Source: Pedobacter sp. MC2016-15 (GTDB lineage: Bacteria > Bacteroidota > Bacteroidia > Sphingobacteriales > Sphingobacteriaceae). Taken from it: a DNA stretch of 64,000 nucleotides. The stretch spans positions 372,001-436,000 of the forward strand of contig NZ_JAPIVS010000001.1 in NCBI RefSeq assembly GCF_026239695.1, in the 5' to 3' direction. Shown piece after piece: positions 1-7,882 of the stretch; within the stretch, counting starts at the first letter, position 1, and the number at the start of each line of letters is the position of its first letter. Made by a program: the position numbers and the translations under genes. The notes beneath the pieces are model-generated. The model saw only the letters and a list, made by a program, of their open reading frames with translations. It was not told the DNA's origin and searched no databases.

Positions 1-1
1 T

Positions 2-274
2 ATGCCTAGAGCTTGGTATGTATATAATGGTCAAACACCTGTAACGGCAGCTGGATCTTGGGATTACCTACCTTCCCAAACTATTGAATGTGTTGGTCCT
101 ACTGTATTGTGTGCAATTTATGCTTATTTCCCATTTGCACCAGCACCACAGCCCAATCCACTATCACCCCTAAGTCCTAATATTAGGAGTTATATTAATT
201 TAGCACAGGCTACATCAGCCAATGCAATACCACAAACTGGTGGTAAACCATACCTATATAAAAAATCACAATAA
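2..274 (+). CDS. Small conserved protein, Cys-pair family (copy 1 of 3)
   Basis: This 90-residue protein is one of three paralogues in the first 8 kb (others at 5832 and 7580). Shared features are an N-terminus of the form M-[PA]-R-x-W-Y, two cysteines separated by six residues (CVGPTVLC here) followed by A-I-Y/N, a serine/asparagine-isoleucine stretch that leads into Y-I, and a lysine-rich C-terminus with an aromatic pair. There is no signal peptide, no membrane segment and no double-glycine leader. I do not recognise a named family. The start lies two bases from the window edge, so its upstream region cannot be compared with the other copies. A strong terminator follows at once. Function unknown; linkage of the other two copies to a glycosyltransferase suggests, but does not show, that the protein is a modification substrate. 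Confidence 0.75.
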   Translation: MPRAWYVYNGQTPVTAAGSWDYLPSQTIECVGPTVLCAIYAYFPFAPAPQPNPLSPLSPNIRSYINLAQATSANAIPQTGGKPYLYKKSQ

Positions 275-279
275 GATGA

Positions 280-318
280 TTTTGGAGGTGCCTAAAGGCA
301 CCTCCAAAATTATTTTTT
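280..318 (+). terminator. Intrinsic terminator after copy-1 small protein
   Basis: A perfect 13-bp stem (arms 280-292 and 297-309, core GGAGGTGCC/GGCACCTCC) with a four-base TAAA loop is followed by a T-rich run. It stands between the plus-strand small gene and the convergent SusD gene and best serves the plus strand. Confidence 0.9.
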
Positions 319-329
319 AAATATCTGCA

Positions 330-1724
330 CTATCTAAAATTCTGAGTGACGTTATTATTCTGTATTACTTCCGTAGGAATGAGAAGAACATATCTGTTGT
401 CATTTGCCGGTAAGGTATATGTAATAGATTGTGCAGTTCTTACCAGAGTTTTAGCAAATCGATTGTCTCGGTTTAATCGTCTTAAATCGGACCATCTTAA
501 TCCTCGCATTAATAATTCCTTTCTTCTTTCAGTAAGTATTTTGCTCAATAATTGATCTGCGTTGTCTATAGATATATTAATGTAGGTGCCATTGATCCAT
601 CTTGATTTAAGCAATGTATTTAGATCCGCTTGTCCCGAGACAATATTACCAGCACGAGCATAACATTCTGCACGAATCAGATATACTTCATCAATGGCAA
701 TTCCGTTAAACAATGATGATGAAACTGAACCATCATAGTTACCAGAAAAGCGAAATGTACCAACATGCAATGGTCCAATATTAGCTTTAATGTATAAAAC
801 TTTACGTAAATCATTTGCTTCGTAAGATGCGGCTAAGCCAGGATCTATCTTCGCAATAGGTGCATCCGCTGTTCCAGGTTCAAGTAAAAGACTACTACTT
901 GAAATACTATGAAATAACACCTCTTTATTATATCTAACAAAGGGTGCTGCGTCAGTCTTACTTAAAGTGTTGAAATCTAATAATTGATTATTTATCTGCA
1001 GTGATGCTGTTGCATTTTCCAAAGCACTTTTATACTCTTCCATTGATAAATAAACTCTAGCTAACATAGCGTAAGCAGCCGCCTTAGACGGACGAGTTGC
1101 TATAACTACTGTATTTGGCAATAGCGATGTCGCTTCCTGTAAATCACGCAAGACTTGATCATAGGTTTCCTTAACATTGCTTCGCACAATTTTCTCATTT
1201 ATATCTGACGACATTTTGAGTGGGATGCCAATATCTTGTGAGGCTGTCCCAGCTGCATATGTCTTGGCATATAATTGTGCCAGATTCCAATGTCCCCACG
1301 CTCGATAAAATAATGCTGAACCTTTCAAAATATCAAGTTTTTGTATGTCCTCACTTTTATTCTTTCTAAATTTATCACTATTCTCAATTATCAGGTTTGC
1401 AGTGTAAATTATAAAGTATGTATGTTGCCAGCTCGAAGAAGAATTACGAATTGCAGCATTATTCCATGTATAAAAATCTCGATCTTCATTGGTTACATCT
1501 TGTGAAATGTAGATATTATTGTCTACGTAATAATCATCAGCTGACAAAGTCCCATCATTTGATAGACCTAGATTTAGCGTCATATTATCTAATAGTAATT
1601 GTAAATCTTGTGTTGATTTGATTGGAACTTGTGTATTAGTGCGTTTTACATCAAGGTATTTTTCACAAGAATGCATTAAAACGCTAATTAATATCAAGGA
1701 TAAATATAATTTTAAGATTTTCAT
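330..1724 (-). CDS. SusD/RagB-family outer-membrane lipoprotein
   Basis: 464 residues, slightly short for the SusD family. The N-terminus is a lipoprotein signal with lipobox L-M-H-S-C (Cys about residue 20), so the mature protein is lipid-anchored. SusD proteins cap the SusC barrel on the cell surface and bind the nutrient, usually a glycan or peptide. The TPR-like central part is visible around residues 210-245 (AYAMLARVYLSMEEY), and the C-terminus carries the usual LLTERRKELL and RGLRWSDLRR segment. The gene lies 11 bases behind SusC on the same strand and must be co-transcribed. No glycoside hydrolase is near, so the substrate cannot be named. Confidence 0.9.
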   Translation of the reverse strand: MKILKLYLSLILISVLMHSCEKYLDVKRTNTQVPIKSTQDLQLLLDNMTLNLGLSNDGTLSADDYYVDNNIYISQDVTNEDRDFYTWNNAAIRNSSSSWQHTYFIIYTANLIIENSDKFRKNKSEDIQKLDILKGSALFYRAWGHWNLAQLYAKTYAAGTASQDIGIPLKMSSDINEKIVRSNVKETYDQVLRDLQEATSLLPNTVVIATRPSKAAAYAMLARVYLSMEEYKSALENATASLQINNQLLDFNTLSKTDAAPFVRYNKEVLFHSISSSSLLLEPGTADAPIAKIDPGLAASYEANDLRKVLYIKANIGPLHVGTFRFSGNYDGSVSSSLFNGIAIDEVYLIRAECYARAGNIVSGQADLNTLLKSRWINGTYINISIDNADQLLSKILTERRKELLMRGLRWSDLRRLNRDNRFAKTLVRTAQSITYTLPANDNRYVLLIPTEVIQNNNVTQNFR

Positions 1725-1735
1725 TTTAACTAAAT

Positions 1736-4700
1736 TTAAAAGTTAGCGCTTAAACCAAAACTATAGGTTCTGGGAGTTGGATAATCATTAATATCAGGAT
1801 CAATTCCATATTTATTAGCCCTCCAAACTATTCCAAGATTACTTACATTGAAATAAAGACGTAAATTTTTCACCGCCCAGTCCTTTCTATTTAAACCATA
1901 TGAGCAAATGATCTCTTGTAATCTTACATGGTCGGCCTTTAAAACATTTATATCTGAGAATTGATAAAATTCATCTCTTGCGGAGCTGATTGGAAATGTT
2001 AAAGATGGAACATTAGTTTTTAGCTCATCTCCTGGTGTCTGCCACCGTTGAGTGTACTCAGATCTTTGCAGAACCCTTTGAGTGAAAAGTTGGGTATAAC
2101 TTACTGGATTAGTTTTTCTAAAATAATATCCCAATTTATATAAAAGGTTAGCAGATATTGAAAAAGATTTATAGCTGAATGAATTGCGCAATGAACCGAA
2201 ATACACTGGAACTGAAGAACCGAAATAGCGTGCTGTCGACAAGGGTGCCGCAAGAATGTTATTATATGCCTGACTTCCAGCCGAAGTACCAGATATTGAT
2301 ACAACCTGTCCATTTAAATATCCTCGTGGATCACCAGTTGAAGGATCAAGCCCAGCCCAGCGTAGTGCAAATAATCTATACACATTATAACCTTCATTAT
2401 ATGCTTGCGCACCCACTAAGCCTTGAGTGACATTCGCTGCAGCTGGTGAAAAAAGCTTCGTCACTTTCACCTGATTGTAGCTGAATAGAAATGCGCTGCT
2501 CCAACTAAAGTTACCTCTTTGCAAGTTTATGGAATTCAATATTAAATCAACACCGGAACCATGCATATTAGCAGTGTTATAAGTTAATCTTCTGTAACCA
2601 GTTGTTGGATCTACTATTCCCTCTGAAAGAAGATCAGTAGTTTGCTTATCATAAAATTCAATACTTCCTGATATACGATTGTTTCTGAAGCCAAAATCGA
2701 GTCCCAAATTTAGAACCCCAGTTTTCTCAGGCCTGAGTTTGAAGTTGCTAGCATCACTGAGCGTAGTTGCAAATGGTAGTCCATTGTCACCAAAGCTCGG
2801 ACTTTTTAAAATCAATGGATAAGCACTAACTGCAGGATTTACATTACCGTTATATCCATATGTTGAACGTAATTGGAGTCGAGGCAAAAATGACCAGGTA
2901 TAGAAATCTTCGTTGGTTATATTCCAACTCAACCCAGTCGAAAAGAAGGGTACTCCTCCTTTGTTACTTCCGACCCCAAAATCGCTTGAAGCATCTCTAC
3001 GAATGCTTGCTGATACAGTATACCTCCGATTATATGTGTAAGCTGCATTAGCATATGTCCCAATTGTCCTTGTTGTGACACTACTAAAGGACTGCGGAAG
3101 TCCCGGTAGCAGGGCGGACAGAAGCCCTGAAGAGTTAGTATACAATAATGAAAACCTAGTATTATATGTAAGCTGATTTACATTTGAAAGTTGATCCTCG
3201 TTATAACCATAATAATTATTAAAAGTAGATTTGCTCTGAAGTTGACTTATATCTACACCAATTATTCCACTTAAAGTATGTTTGCTGCCCCAGGATTTAT
3301 TTACATTTAATTGCCCCCTTAATGTGTTGGTCTTAGGCCGTCTTAATCCCGTATTTAAAAAACCTCCTAAAGGAAGGTTTCTCACAAAGGTGTTGGGTGT
3401 TGTGTACTGATTAATTAGATCTCTCATGTAAAAAGAGTTTTCTCTATATAAAGTATTATCCTCACCAAGCCCAGCACTATAATTATATGCTACGTTGCCT
3501 GAAAATACTGAGTTAAATGAATATACAGCATTTAAACCTAAATTAATATTCTGGAATTTATTCTTATAATATCCTTCTTTAATATCTTCGAGAGGCTTAT
3601 ATTGTAAACTTAAAACTTTGTTGCCATAAGTTGACTCAAAAAGATCTACCCAGGCTTTCCGATATGTTTTGGGTACGCTTAATGGATTTCCAGCATTGTC
3701 TGCCAATCGTGTATAAGGATAAAAGGTCTCATTTGTAGTACCACTAATTCCATTGTTGAGAGCCTGATTATTAGCATTCTGCAAACTATATGCAATATTC
3801 GTTTGCAATTCCAGCTTTTTAAATATACGGATGCCAGTTGAATAATTTACAGTTATTCTATTAGCATCTGATTGCTTCGTATTATTTAAAGTATTATCGT
3901 AACCTACAGATAATCGATACGAAATATTCTTGCTTCCTCCATCCACGCCCAGTGAGTAACTTTGTCTAAGTGCACTGCGAAGAAAATATTTGGTATAATC
4001 TTTTCGGATATCATTCTCACGCAGTAAATTTAATGCAGCATCGGTCTGACTTTGGGTAGTTTCACCTCTTTTTTGTTGACCTAAGATTTCGTCTACTGGC
4101 GATATACGTCTCTGAGGAGTTGTAATAGTAGCTATTGTAGGAATTGTAACATTAGTATTATTGTTATAAAATCTTTTCACCTCTGCATCAATAAATTCAG
4201 AGGTACTCATATATTTATTGTAAAACAAATCTAATTTTTCCGAAATATTGAAATTTGAATTGAATGATACTGTTATTGGCTTATTATAACCACCGCGTTT
4301 AGTCTTTACTACTATTACTCCATTCGCAGCTCTAGATCCCCAAATTGAGGCAGAAGCAGCGTCCTTCAATATTGTTATACTTTCAACTTCATTTGGATTA
4401 ACATAATCAATAGAGTATGGAGTAGCAATACCATCAATTACAACAAGTGGAACACCTGTATCTTCATTGGCAGCACGTGGAAGTGTCGTTATCCCTCTAA
4501 TAGTTAAATTACTCAAAGTTGAGGGACCACGAACTGATAGTTGATTACTTGAGTTAGCTGCCGTAAGTTGATTGTTAAAATTCATACTTGTTGTAATACC
4601 TTCCAAGCGTCGCAGTAAGTTTGGGTCAGTACTATGTTGTAGTTGTTCTTTGGTAATTACCTCAAATGATCCCGTTGCACGCTCTTTGGGCAAATCCTGG

Positions 4701-5371
4701 TAACCTGTACTTACCACATTTACCTCTCCAAGGTTATTACTCCCAGGGACCATCTTAATACTTACCTGGTTAGCATCCACTCCACTCAAAGTGATTTCTT
4801 TCGTTAAGTATCCAATGTATGAGATGATTAAAGATCCTCCCTTTTTAGGGCCGTAGATAGCAAATGTTCCCTTAAGTGTGGTATAAGTGACTTTCCTGCT
4901 ATCTTTTACTTTTACAGTAGCACCGGCCATGGGCTTTCCATTTTCATCCGTGATAGTACCTTTATAAACTATTGAATCTTGCATCAATAATGAATTGGTT
5001 ATGGCAGAGGTTACGTATTGGGATTTAATGACAATACTTTCATCTTGGATATCAAATAATAATTTTTGTTCCTTCAAACTTGTAGCCATTACCTCAGCTA
5101 TCGAAGTGTTATTAAAATGGGCATCAATAACCCGGGTTATATCAATATTGCCTTTTTGCCAAAGCACATCATACCCTGTCTGGCGCTTGATTTCTTTAAA
5201 AATCTGTTTCAGCGTAATTCCCTTTTGATTTAACGTGATCCGTTGCCCATAAGTGCCCGCACTTACATGCATGATTCCTGCAAAAATCAAAATTGTAATT
5301 AGCCGCATTATTAATAAAAATTTATACAGGCCACCTTTAGGGCAACCTGAGAGTTTAGTATAAAATTTCAT
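1736..5371 (-). CDS. SusC/RagA-family TonB-dependent transporter with STN domain
   Basis: 1211 residues. In order: hydrophobic signal segment (about 20-42), secretin/TonB N-terminal STN domain (about 45-110), carboxypeptidase-regulatory-like beta-sandwich (about 135-210), plug domain (about 225-360, with VPLVVIDGIATP and the ILKDAASASIWGSRAANG signature), then a long beta-barrel ending in Phe. It would import a bulky nutrient across the outer membrane using TonB energy together with the SusD lipoprotein directly downstream. An STN domain normally means signalling to a FecR/ECF sigma pair, but none is adjacent; the only such pair lies 13 kb away. No degradative enzyme is linked. Confidence 0.95.
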   Translation of the reverse strand: MKFYTKLSGCPKGGLYKFLLIMRLITILIFAGIMHVSAGTYGQRITLNQKGITLKQIFKEIKRQTGYDVLWQKGNIDITRVIDAHFNNTSIAEVMATSLKEQKLLFDIQDESIVIKSQYVTSAITNSLLMQDSIVYKGTITDENGKPMAGATVKVKDSRKVTYTTLKGTFAIYGPKKGGSLIISYIGYLTKEITLSGVDANQVSIKMVPGSNNLGEVNVVSTGYQDLPKERATGSFEVITKEQLQHSTDPNLLRRLEGITTSMNFNNQLTAANSSNQLSVRGPSTLSNLTIRGITTLPRAANEDTGVPLVVIDGIATPYSIDYVNPNEVESITILKDAASASIWGSRAANGVIVVKTKRGGYNKPITVSFNSNFNISEKLDLFYNKYMSTSEFIDAEVKRFYNNNTNVTIPTIATITTPQRRISPVDEILGQQKRGETTQSQTDAALNLLRENDIRKDYTKYFLRSALRQSYSLGVDGGSKNISYRLSVGYDNTLNNTKQSDANRITVNYSTGIRIFKKLELQTNIAYSLQNANNQALNNGISGTTNETFYPYTRLADNAGNPLSVPKTYRKAWVDLFESTYGNKVLSLQYKPLEDIKEGYYKNKFQNINLGLNAVYSFNSVFSGNVAYNYSAGLGEDNTLYRENSFYMRDLINQYTTPNTFVRNLPLGGFLNTGLRRPKTNTLRGQLNVNKSWGSKHTLSGIIGVDISQLQSKSTFNNYYGYNEDQLSNVNQLTYNTRFSLLYTNSSGLLSALLPGLPQSFSSVTTRTIGTYANAAYTYNRRYTVSASIRRDASSDFGVGSNKGGVPFFSTGLSWNITNEDFYTWSFLPRLQLRSTYGYNGNVNPAVSAYPLILKSPSFGDNGLPFATTLSDASNFKLRPEKTGVLNLGLDFGFRNNRISGSIEFYDKQTTDLLSEGIVDPTTGYRRLTYNTANMHGSGVDLILNSINLQRGNFSWSSAFLFSYNQVKVTKLFSPAAANVTQGLVGAQAYNEGYNVYRLFALRWAGLDPSTGDPRGYLNGQVVSISGTSAGSQAYNNILAAPLSTARYFGSSVPVYFGSLRNSFSYKSFSISANLLYKLGYYFRKTNPVSYTQLFTQRVLQRSEYTQRWQTPGDELKTNVPSLTFPISSARDEFYQFSDINVLKADHVRLQEIICSYGLNRKDWAVKNLRLYFNVSNLGIVWRANKYGIDPDINDYPTPRTYSFGLSANF

Positions 5372-5473
5372 AAATTTGTTGCTGGTTTTAATAGCTAAGA
5401 AGCAATCTAAAAAAGCTGCTCTGCTGTGGTCAATTCGGTGTGTTTGTATTTAATATTCAATCAAATCGCACTA

Positions 5474-5500
5474 ACCAGGAGTGCTCGCAACACTCCTGGT
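5474..5500. terminator. Perfect hairpin upstream of SusC
   Basis: Arms ACCAGGAGTG and CACTCCTGGT pair perfectly around a seven-base loop. There is no clear T-run on either side, so termination is only one reading. It directly follows a minus-strand coding remnant (stop at 5554), which fits a terminator left from a decayed gene. Confidence 0.5.
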
Positions 5501-5553
5501 ATCTTTCGATCCAATTTCTTAAGATAGTTCAGGGTGAAACCATAATCCTCCTT

Positions 5554-5736
5554 TCAACGATCCCAATGGGTAGATTTTGAATGTTTGAGTACAAAGTCAT
5601 TATATAGGTTAATACTTCCATTGTATATTAAAGAACCGGCATGTCCTAAGTCTCCTTTTGATTTATTCGGAACATATAATGAAATCCACGGATTCAGGGA
5701 CAACTGACCTCTATACAACTTGATAGTAATGGTAAA
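5554..5736 (-). pseudogene. Unidentified coding remnant
   Basis: A stop-free minus-strand frame of about 60 codons ends in TGA at 5554 and is bounded upstream by a stop near 5736; it contains no ATG. The predicted peptide has protein-like composition (for example NPWISLYVPN and HAGSLIYNG) and is followed by the hairpin at 5474-5500. I read it as the 3' remnant of a lost gene. The family was not recognised and it could be chance. Confidence 0.3.
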
Positions 5737-5747
5737 TTAGAACTACT

Positions 5748-5831
5748 GGGGGAAGCCGAAAACCCTTTAACAGAGTAGGTAATCACTAAAGTTTTTTGAT
5801 AGCTTTTTGATATATAAAAGCATCTCTCATT
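5748..5831 (+). promoter_or_regulatory. Conserved upstream block of small-protein gene, copy A
   Basis: About 85 bases directly before the ATG at 5832 are closely alike to the block before the ATG at 7580. Shared stretches include GAAAACC, TAAAGTTTTT, TTTGATA followed by ATAAAAGCAT, and an ATT just before the start codon. The similarity extends well beyond any ribosome-binding site, so it probably holds the promoter and leader. No exact TAnnTTTG box is visible. Confidence 0.6.
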
Positions 5832-6116
5832 ATGCCTAGAGCCTGGTATGCCTTTACAAATGTCGCCGCAGATCCCCTTCTCGCATCCAGTTACAAAAGA
5901 GTAACACTATCTCCATCCTGTCTTAACGGTCCCACAATATGTGCCATTAACGCTGAGTTTTTTGGGGCACAGCCAGAAGTTGGCTCAGCCCCTTTTTCAC
6001 CCCTTTCTAAAAACATACAGGAGTACATTGTAAATGGTTTGGTGAACCTTGTTCCGGAGCCAGATGTTCCTGAGGCAGCTAAAAAATATGTGTATCTGAA
6101 ATCGTCAATTTTCTAA
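5832..6116 (+). CDS. Small conserved protein, Cys-pair family (copy 2 of 3)
   Basis: 94 residues, paralogous to the proteins at 2 and 7580. It starts MPRAWYAF, has the conserved cysteine pair with six residues between (CLNGPTIC) followed by AINA, then a PLSKNIQEYI stretch and a C-terminal KYVYLK. There is no leader, signal or membrane segment. The gene is only nine bases ahead of the two-domain GT2 glycosyltransferase, so the two are almost certainly one transcript. That makes this small protein the best candidate partner or substrate of the enzyme. Function unknown. Confidence 0.8.
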   Translation: MPRAWYAFTNVAADPLLASSYKRVTLSPSCLNGPTICAINAEFFGAQPEVGSAPFSPLSKNIQEYIVNGLVNLVPEPDVPEAAKKYVYLKSSIF

Positions 6117-6125
6117 GAAGCAGAT

Positions 6126-7430
6126 ATGGATTCCTATAAAGTTTCCTGCATTATGCCTACTGCTGACAGGCCTCAGTTTATTCCATATGCTATAGATTAT
6201 TTTTTACATCAGGACTATCCCAACACTGAATTGATTATACTGGATTCGGGAAAAAGTTCCTGTGCAAAATTAGTTCCAAATAATCCCTCTATTCGGTATC
6301 ATTATGTGAACAGACTCATAGCGCTGGGAGAAAAAAGAAATCTTTGTTGTACACAAGCTGATGGACAAATTATTGTGCATTGGGATGATGATGACTGGTA
6401 TGCTGCAGATTGGATATCAAATCAAGTTAAAGCACTGGTGACTCATCCGGGAGTAGATATAACTGGCCTTCGGGATCTTCATTTCCTTTCAAGTACGACA
6501 CATGAACGATGGGAATATCATGATGATGATGATAATAATACATGGATATATGGTGCAACGCTAGCTTACTGGAAATCATTTTGGCAAAAAAATCCTTTCC
6601 GGCAGATGAACGCAGGTGAAGATATTTATTTCGTCAATAGCCCTGGTACAGTCATTTATCCTCATCATTATATTGAAGGATATCTTGGAATTATTCATGA
6701 TCATAATAAAAGCATCAGGTTATTTGAAGATCCTAAAGAGAAATTGCAGCAGTCAAAATGGGTGACGATGCTGGAATCACCCCAAAAAAAATCTGATGCT
6801 CAGAAAATTATCTATGATCAGGATACTCCCATGGTAAGCTGTATAATGCCTACAGCCAACAGACGCTATTTTATTCCTAATGCAATAGAAAATTATAGGA
6901 AACAGGATTATCCCAACACCGAATTGATAATCATTGACGATGGTAATGAATCTGTTAAAGGACTAATTCCTGATGATCCAAGCATAAAATATTATTATAC
7001 ACAGCCATTGGGTACATTAGGACATAAGAGAAATATTGCTTGCTCAAAGGCTTCGGGAGAGTATATCGTTCACTGGGATGATGATGACTGGTACGCAGAA
7101 GATTGGATCTCATACCAAGTGAAGGCAATGGTAGAATCCGGAGCTGATATCTGCGGAATTAATCAGGTCCAGTTCTTCTCTCCTGCCAGCAACAAATACT
7201 GGATGACGCATAATTACAACTCAAAAAGTCCCTGGTTAACTGGTGCAAGTTTGATCTACAGAAAGGCTTATTGGCGACAACATCCTTTTAAAAATTTAGA
7301 GGTTGGAGAAGATAATGATTATGTGCGAAATCATGGTGCTACAATTTTTGCACATGACTATTTTCAAGGATTTATAGCTACCTCTCATGATGATAATACA
7401 AATATTAAATTCCTTAAGATTCCTGATTAA
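6126..7430 (+). CDS. Glycosyltransferase with two tandem GT2 domains
   Basis: 434 residues made of two GT-A-fold family 2 domains in tandem (about 1-215 and 233-434). Both begin VSCIMPTA-[DN]-R and carry HWDDDDWYA with the metal-binding DxD-type acid cluster, then a G-E-D motif and a late His-Asp. In the second domain the first nucleotide-sugar motif reads IIDDG as in the single-domain paralogue at 10619; in the first domain the matching place reads ILDSG, so the first domain may have altered donor use or be inactive. No membrane segment, so the enzyme should be cytoplasmic. Co-transcribed with the Cys-pair protein just upstream. Acceptor unknown. Confidence 0.88.
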   Translation: MDSYKVSCIMPTADRPQFIPYAIDYFLHQDYPNTELIILDSGKSSCAKLVPNNPSIRYHYVNRLIALGEKRNLCCTQADGQIIVHWDDDDWYAADWISNQVKALVTHPGVDITGLRDLHFLSSTTHERWEYHDDDDNNTWIYGATLAYWKSFWQKNPFRQMNAGEDIYFVNSPGTVIYPHHYIEGYLGIIHDHNKSIRLFEDPKEKLQQSKWVTMLESPQKKSDAQKIIYDQDTPMVSCIMPTANRRYFIPNAIENYRKQDYPNTELIIIDDGNESVKGLIPDDPSIKYYYTQPLGTLGHKRNIACSKASGEYIVHWDDDDWYAEDWISYQVKAMVESGADICGINQVQFFSPASNKYWMTHNYNSKSPWLTGASLIYRKAYWRQHPFKNLEVGEDNDYVRNHGATIFAHDYFQGFIATSHDDNTNIKFLKIPD

Positions 7431-7492
7431 TGTCGATAGAAAATGTCCTTAAAGATGGTTTGCCCGTGGCAACTAGCTTAAAGTGTGAATAC

Positions 7493-7579
7493 AGTGAGGA
7501 GACGCTGAAAACCTTTATAGAGTAAGCAATATCTAAAGTTTTTCGTTTGCTATTTGATACATAAAAGCATTCACAGATT
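7493..7579 (+). promoter_or_regulatory. Conserved upstream block of small-protein gene, copy B
   Basis: Counterpart of the block at 5748-5831: GAAAACC, then AGAGTAAG, TAAAGTTTTT, TTTGATAC and ATAAAAGCAT come in the same order and spacing up to the ATG. Conservation outside the coding region argues for a recent cassette duplication or a shared regulatory leader. Confidence 0.6.
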
Positions 7580-7834
7580 ATGGCTAGAGAATGGTATGCA
7601 TATGATGGTAGAGGTGATGTAAATATCCCCTCAAGCTATTTTAGGGTTAACGTAAGGCCAACATGTTTTGATGGCCTGGCAATTTGTGCAATATATGTTG
7701 AAGATGGAACGCCCCATCCCAAAAAAATTTCATCAAACGTTCGCCAATACATTTTTAATGCATTGGTGACCTCAAGGGCACAGCCAGATGGTCCTGGATT
7801 AAAGCAATATGTTTATTTAAAAGGCCAGCAATAA
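7580..7834 (+). CDS. Small conserved protein, Cys-pair family (copy 3 of 3)
   Basis: 84 residues, the shortest of the three paralogues. It starts MAREWYAY, has CFDGLAIC (six residues between the cysteines) followed by AIYV, then KISSNVRQYI and C-terminal QYVYLKG. The middle is shorter than in the other copies because the proline-rich linker after the cysteine pair is reduced. No signal peptide or membrane segment. It lies alone between the glycosyltransferase (same strand) and the convergent protease gene, with its own copy of the conserved leader. Function unknown. Confidence 0.78.
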   Translation: MAREWYAYDGRGDVNIPSSYFRVNVRPTCFDGLAICAIYVEDGTPHPKKISSNVRQYIFNALVTSRAQPDGPGLKQYVYLKGQQ

Positions 7835-7835
7835 G

Positions 7836-7872
7836 AAAAGGATCGCCTCAGCAAAGCGCTGACGCGATCCTC
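7836..7872. terminator. Bidirectional terminator hairpin
   Basis: AGGATCGC (from 7839) pairs with GCGATCCT (to 7871) and an inner TCAGC/GCTGA stem closes a five-base loop. It separates two convergent genes; on the minus strand the hairpin is followed by a U-rich stretch, so it best serves the protease gene. Confidence 0.75.
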
Positions 7873-7882
7873 TGGCTTAACT

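Larger units (their letters stand above)
5372..5831. other. 460-base intergenic region between SusC and the second small protein
   Basis: The stretch holds the SusC upstream region, a perfect 10-bp hairpin (5474-5500), a minus-strand coding remnant (5554-5736) and, at its right end, the conserved block upstream of the small-protein gene (5748-5831). I see no intact gene here. Confidence 0.7.

Noticed and set aside
330..5371. Polysaccharide utilisation locus
   Set aside because: The SusC/SusD pair has no glycoside hydrolase, lyase or sulfatase neighbour, so a glycan substrate cannot be claimed.
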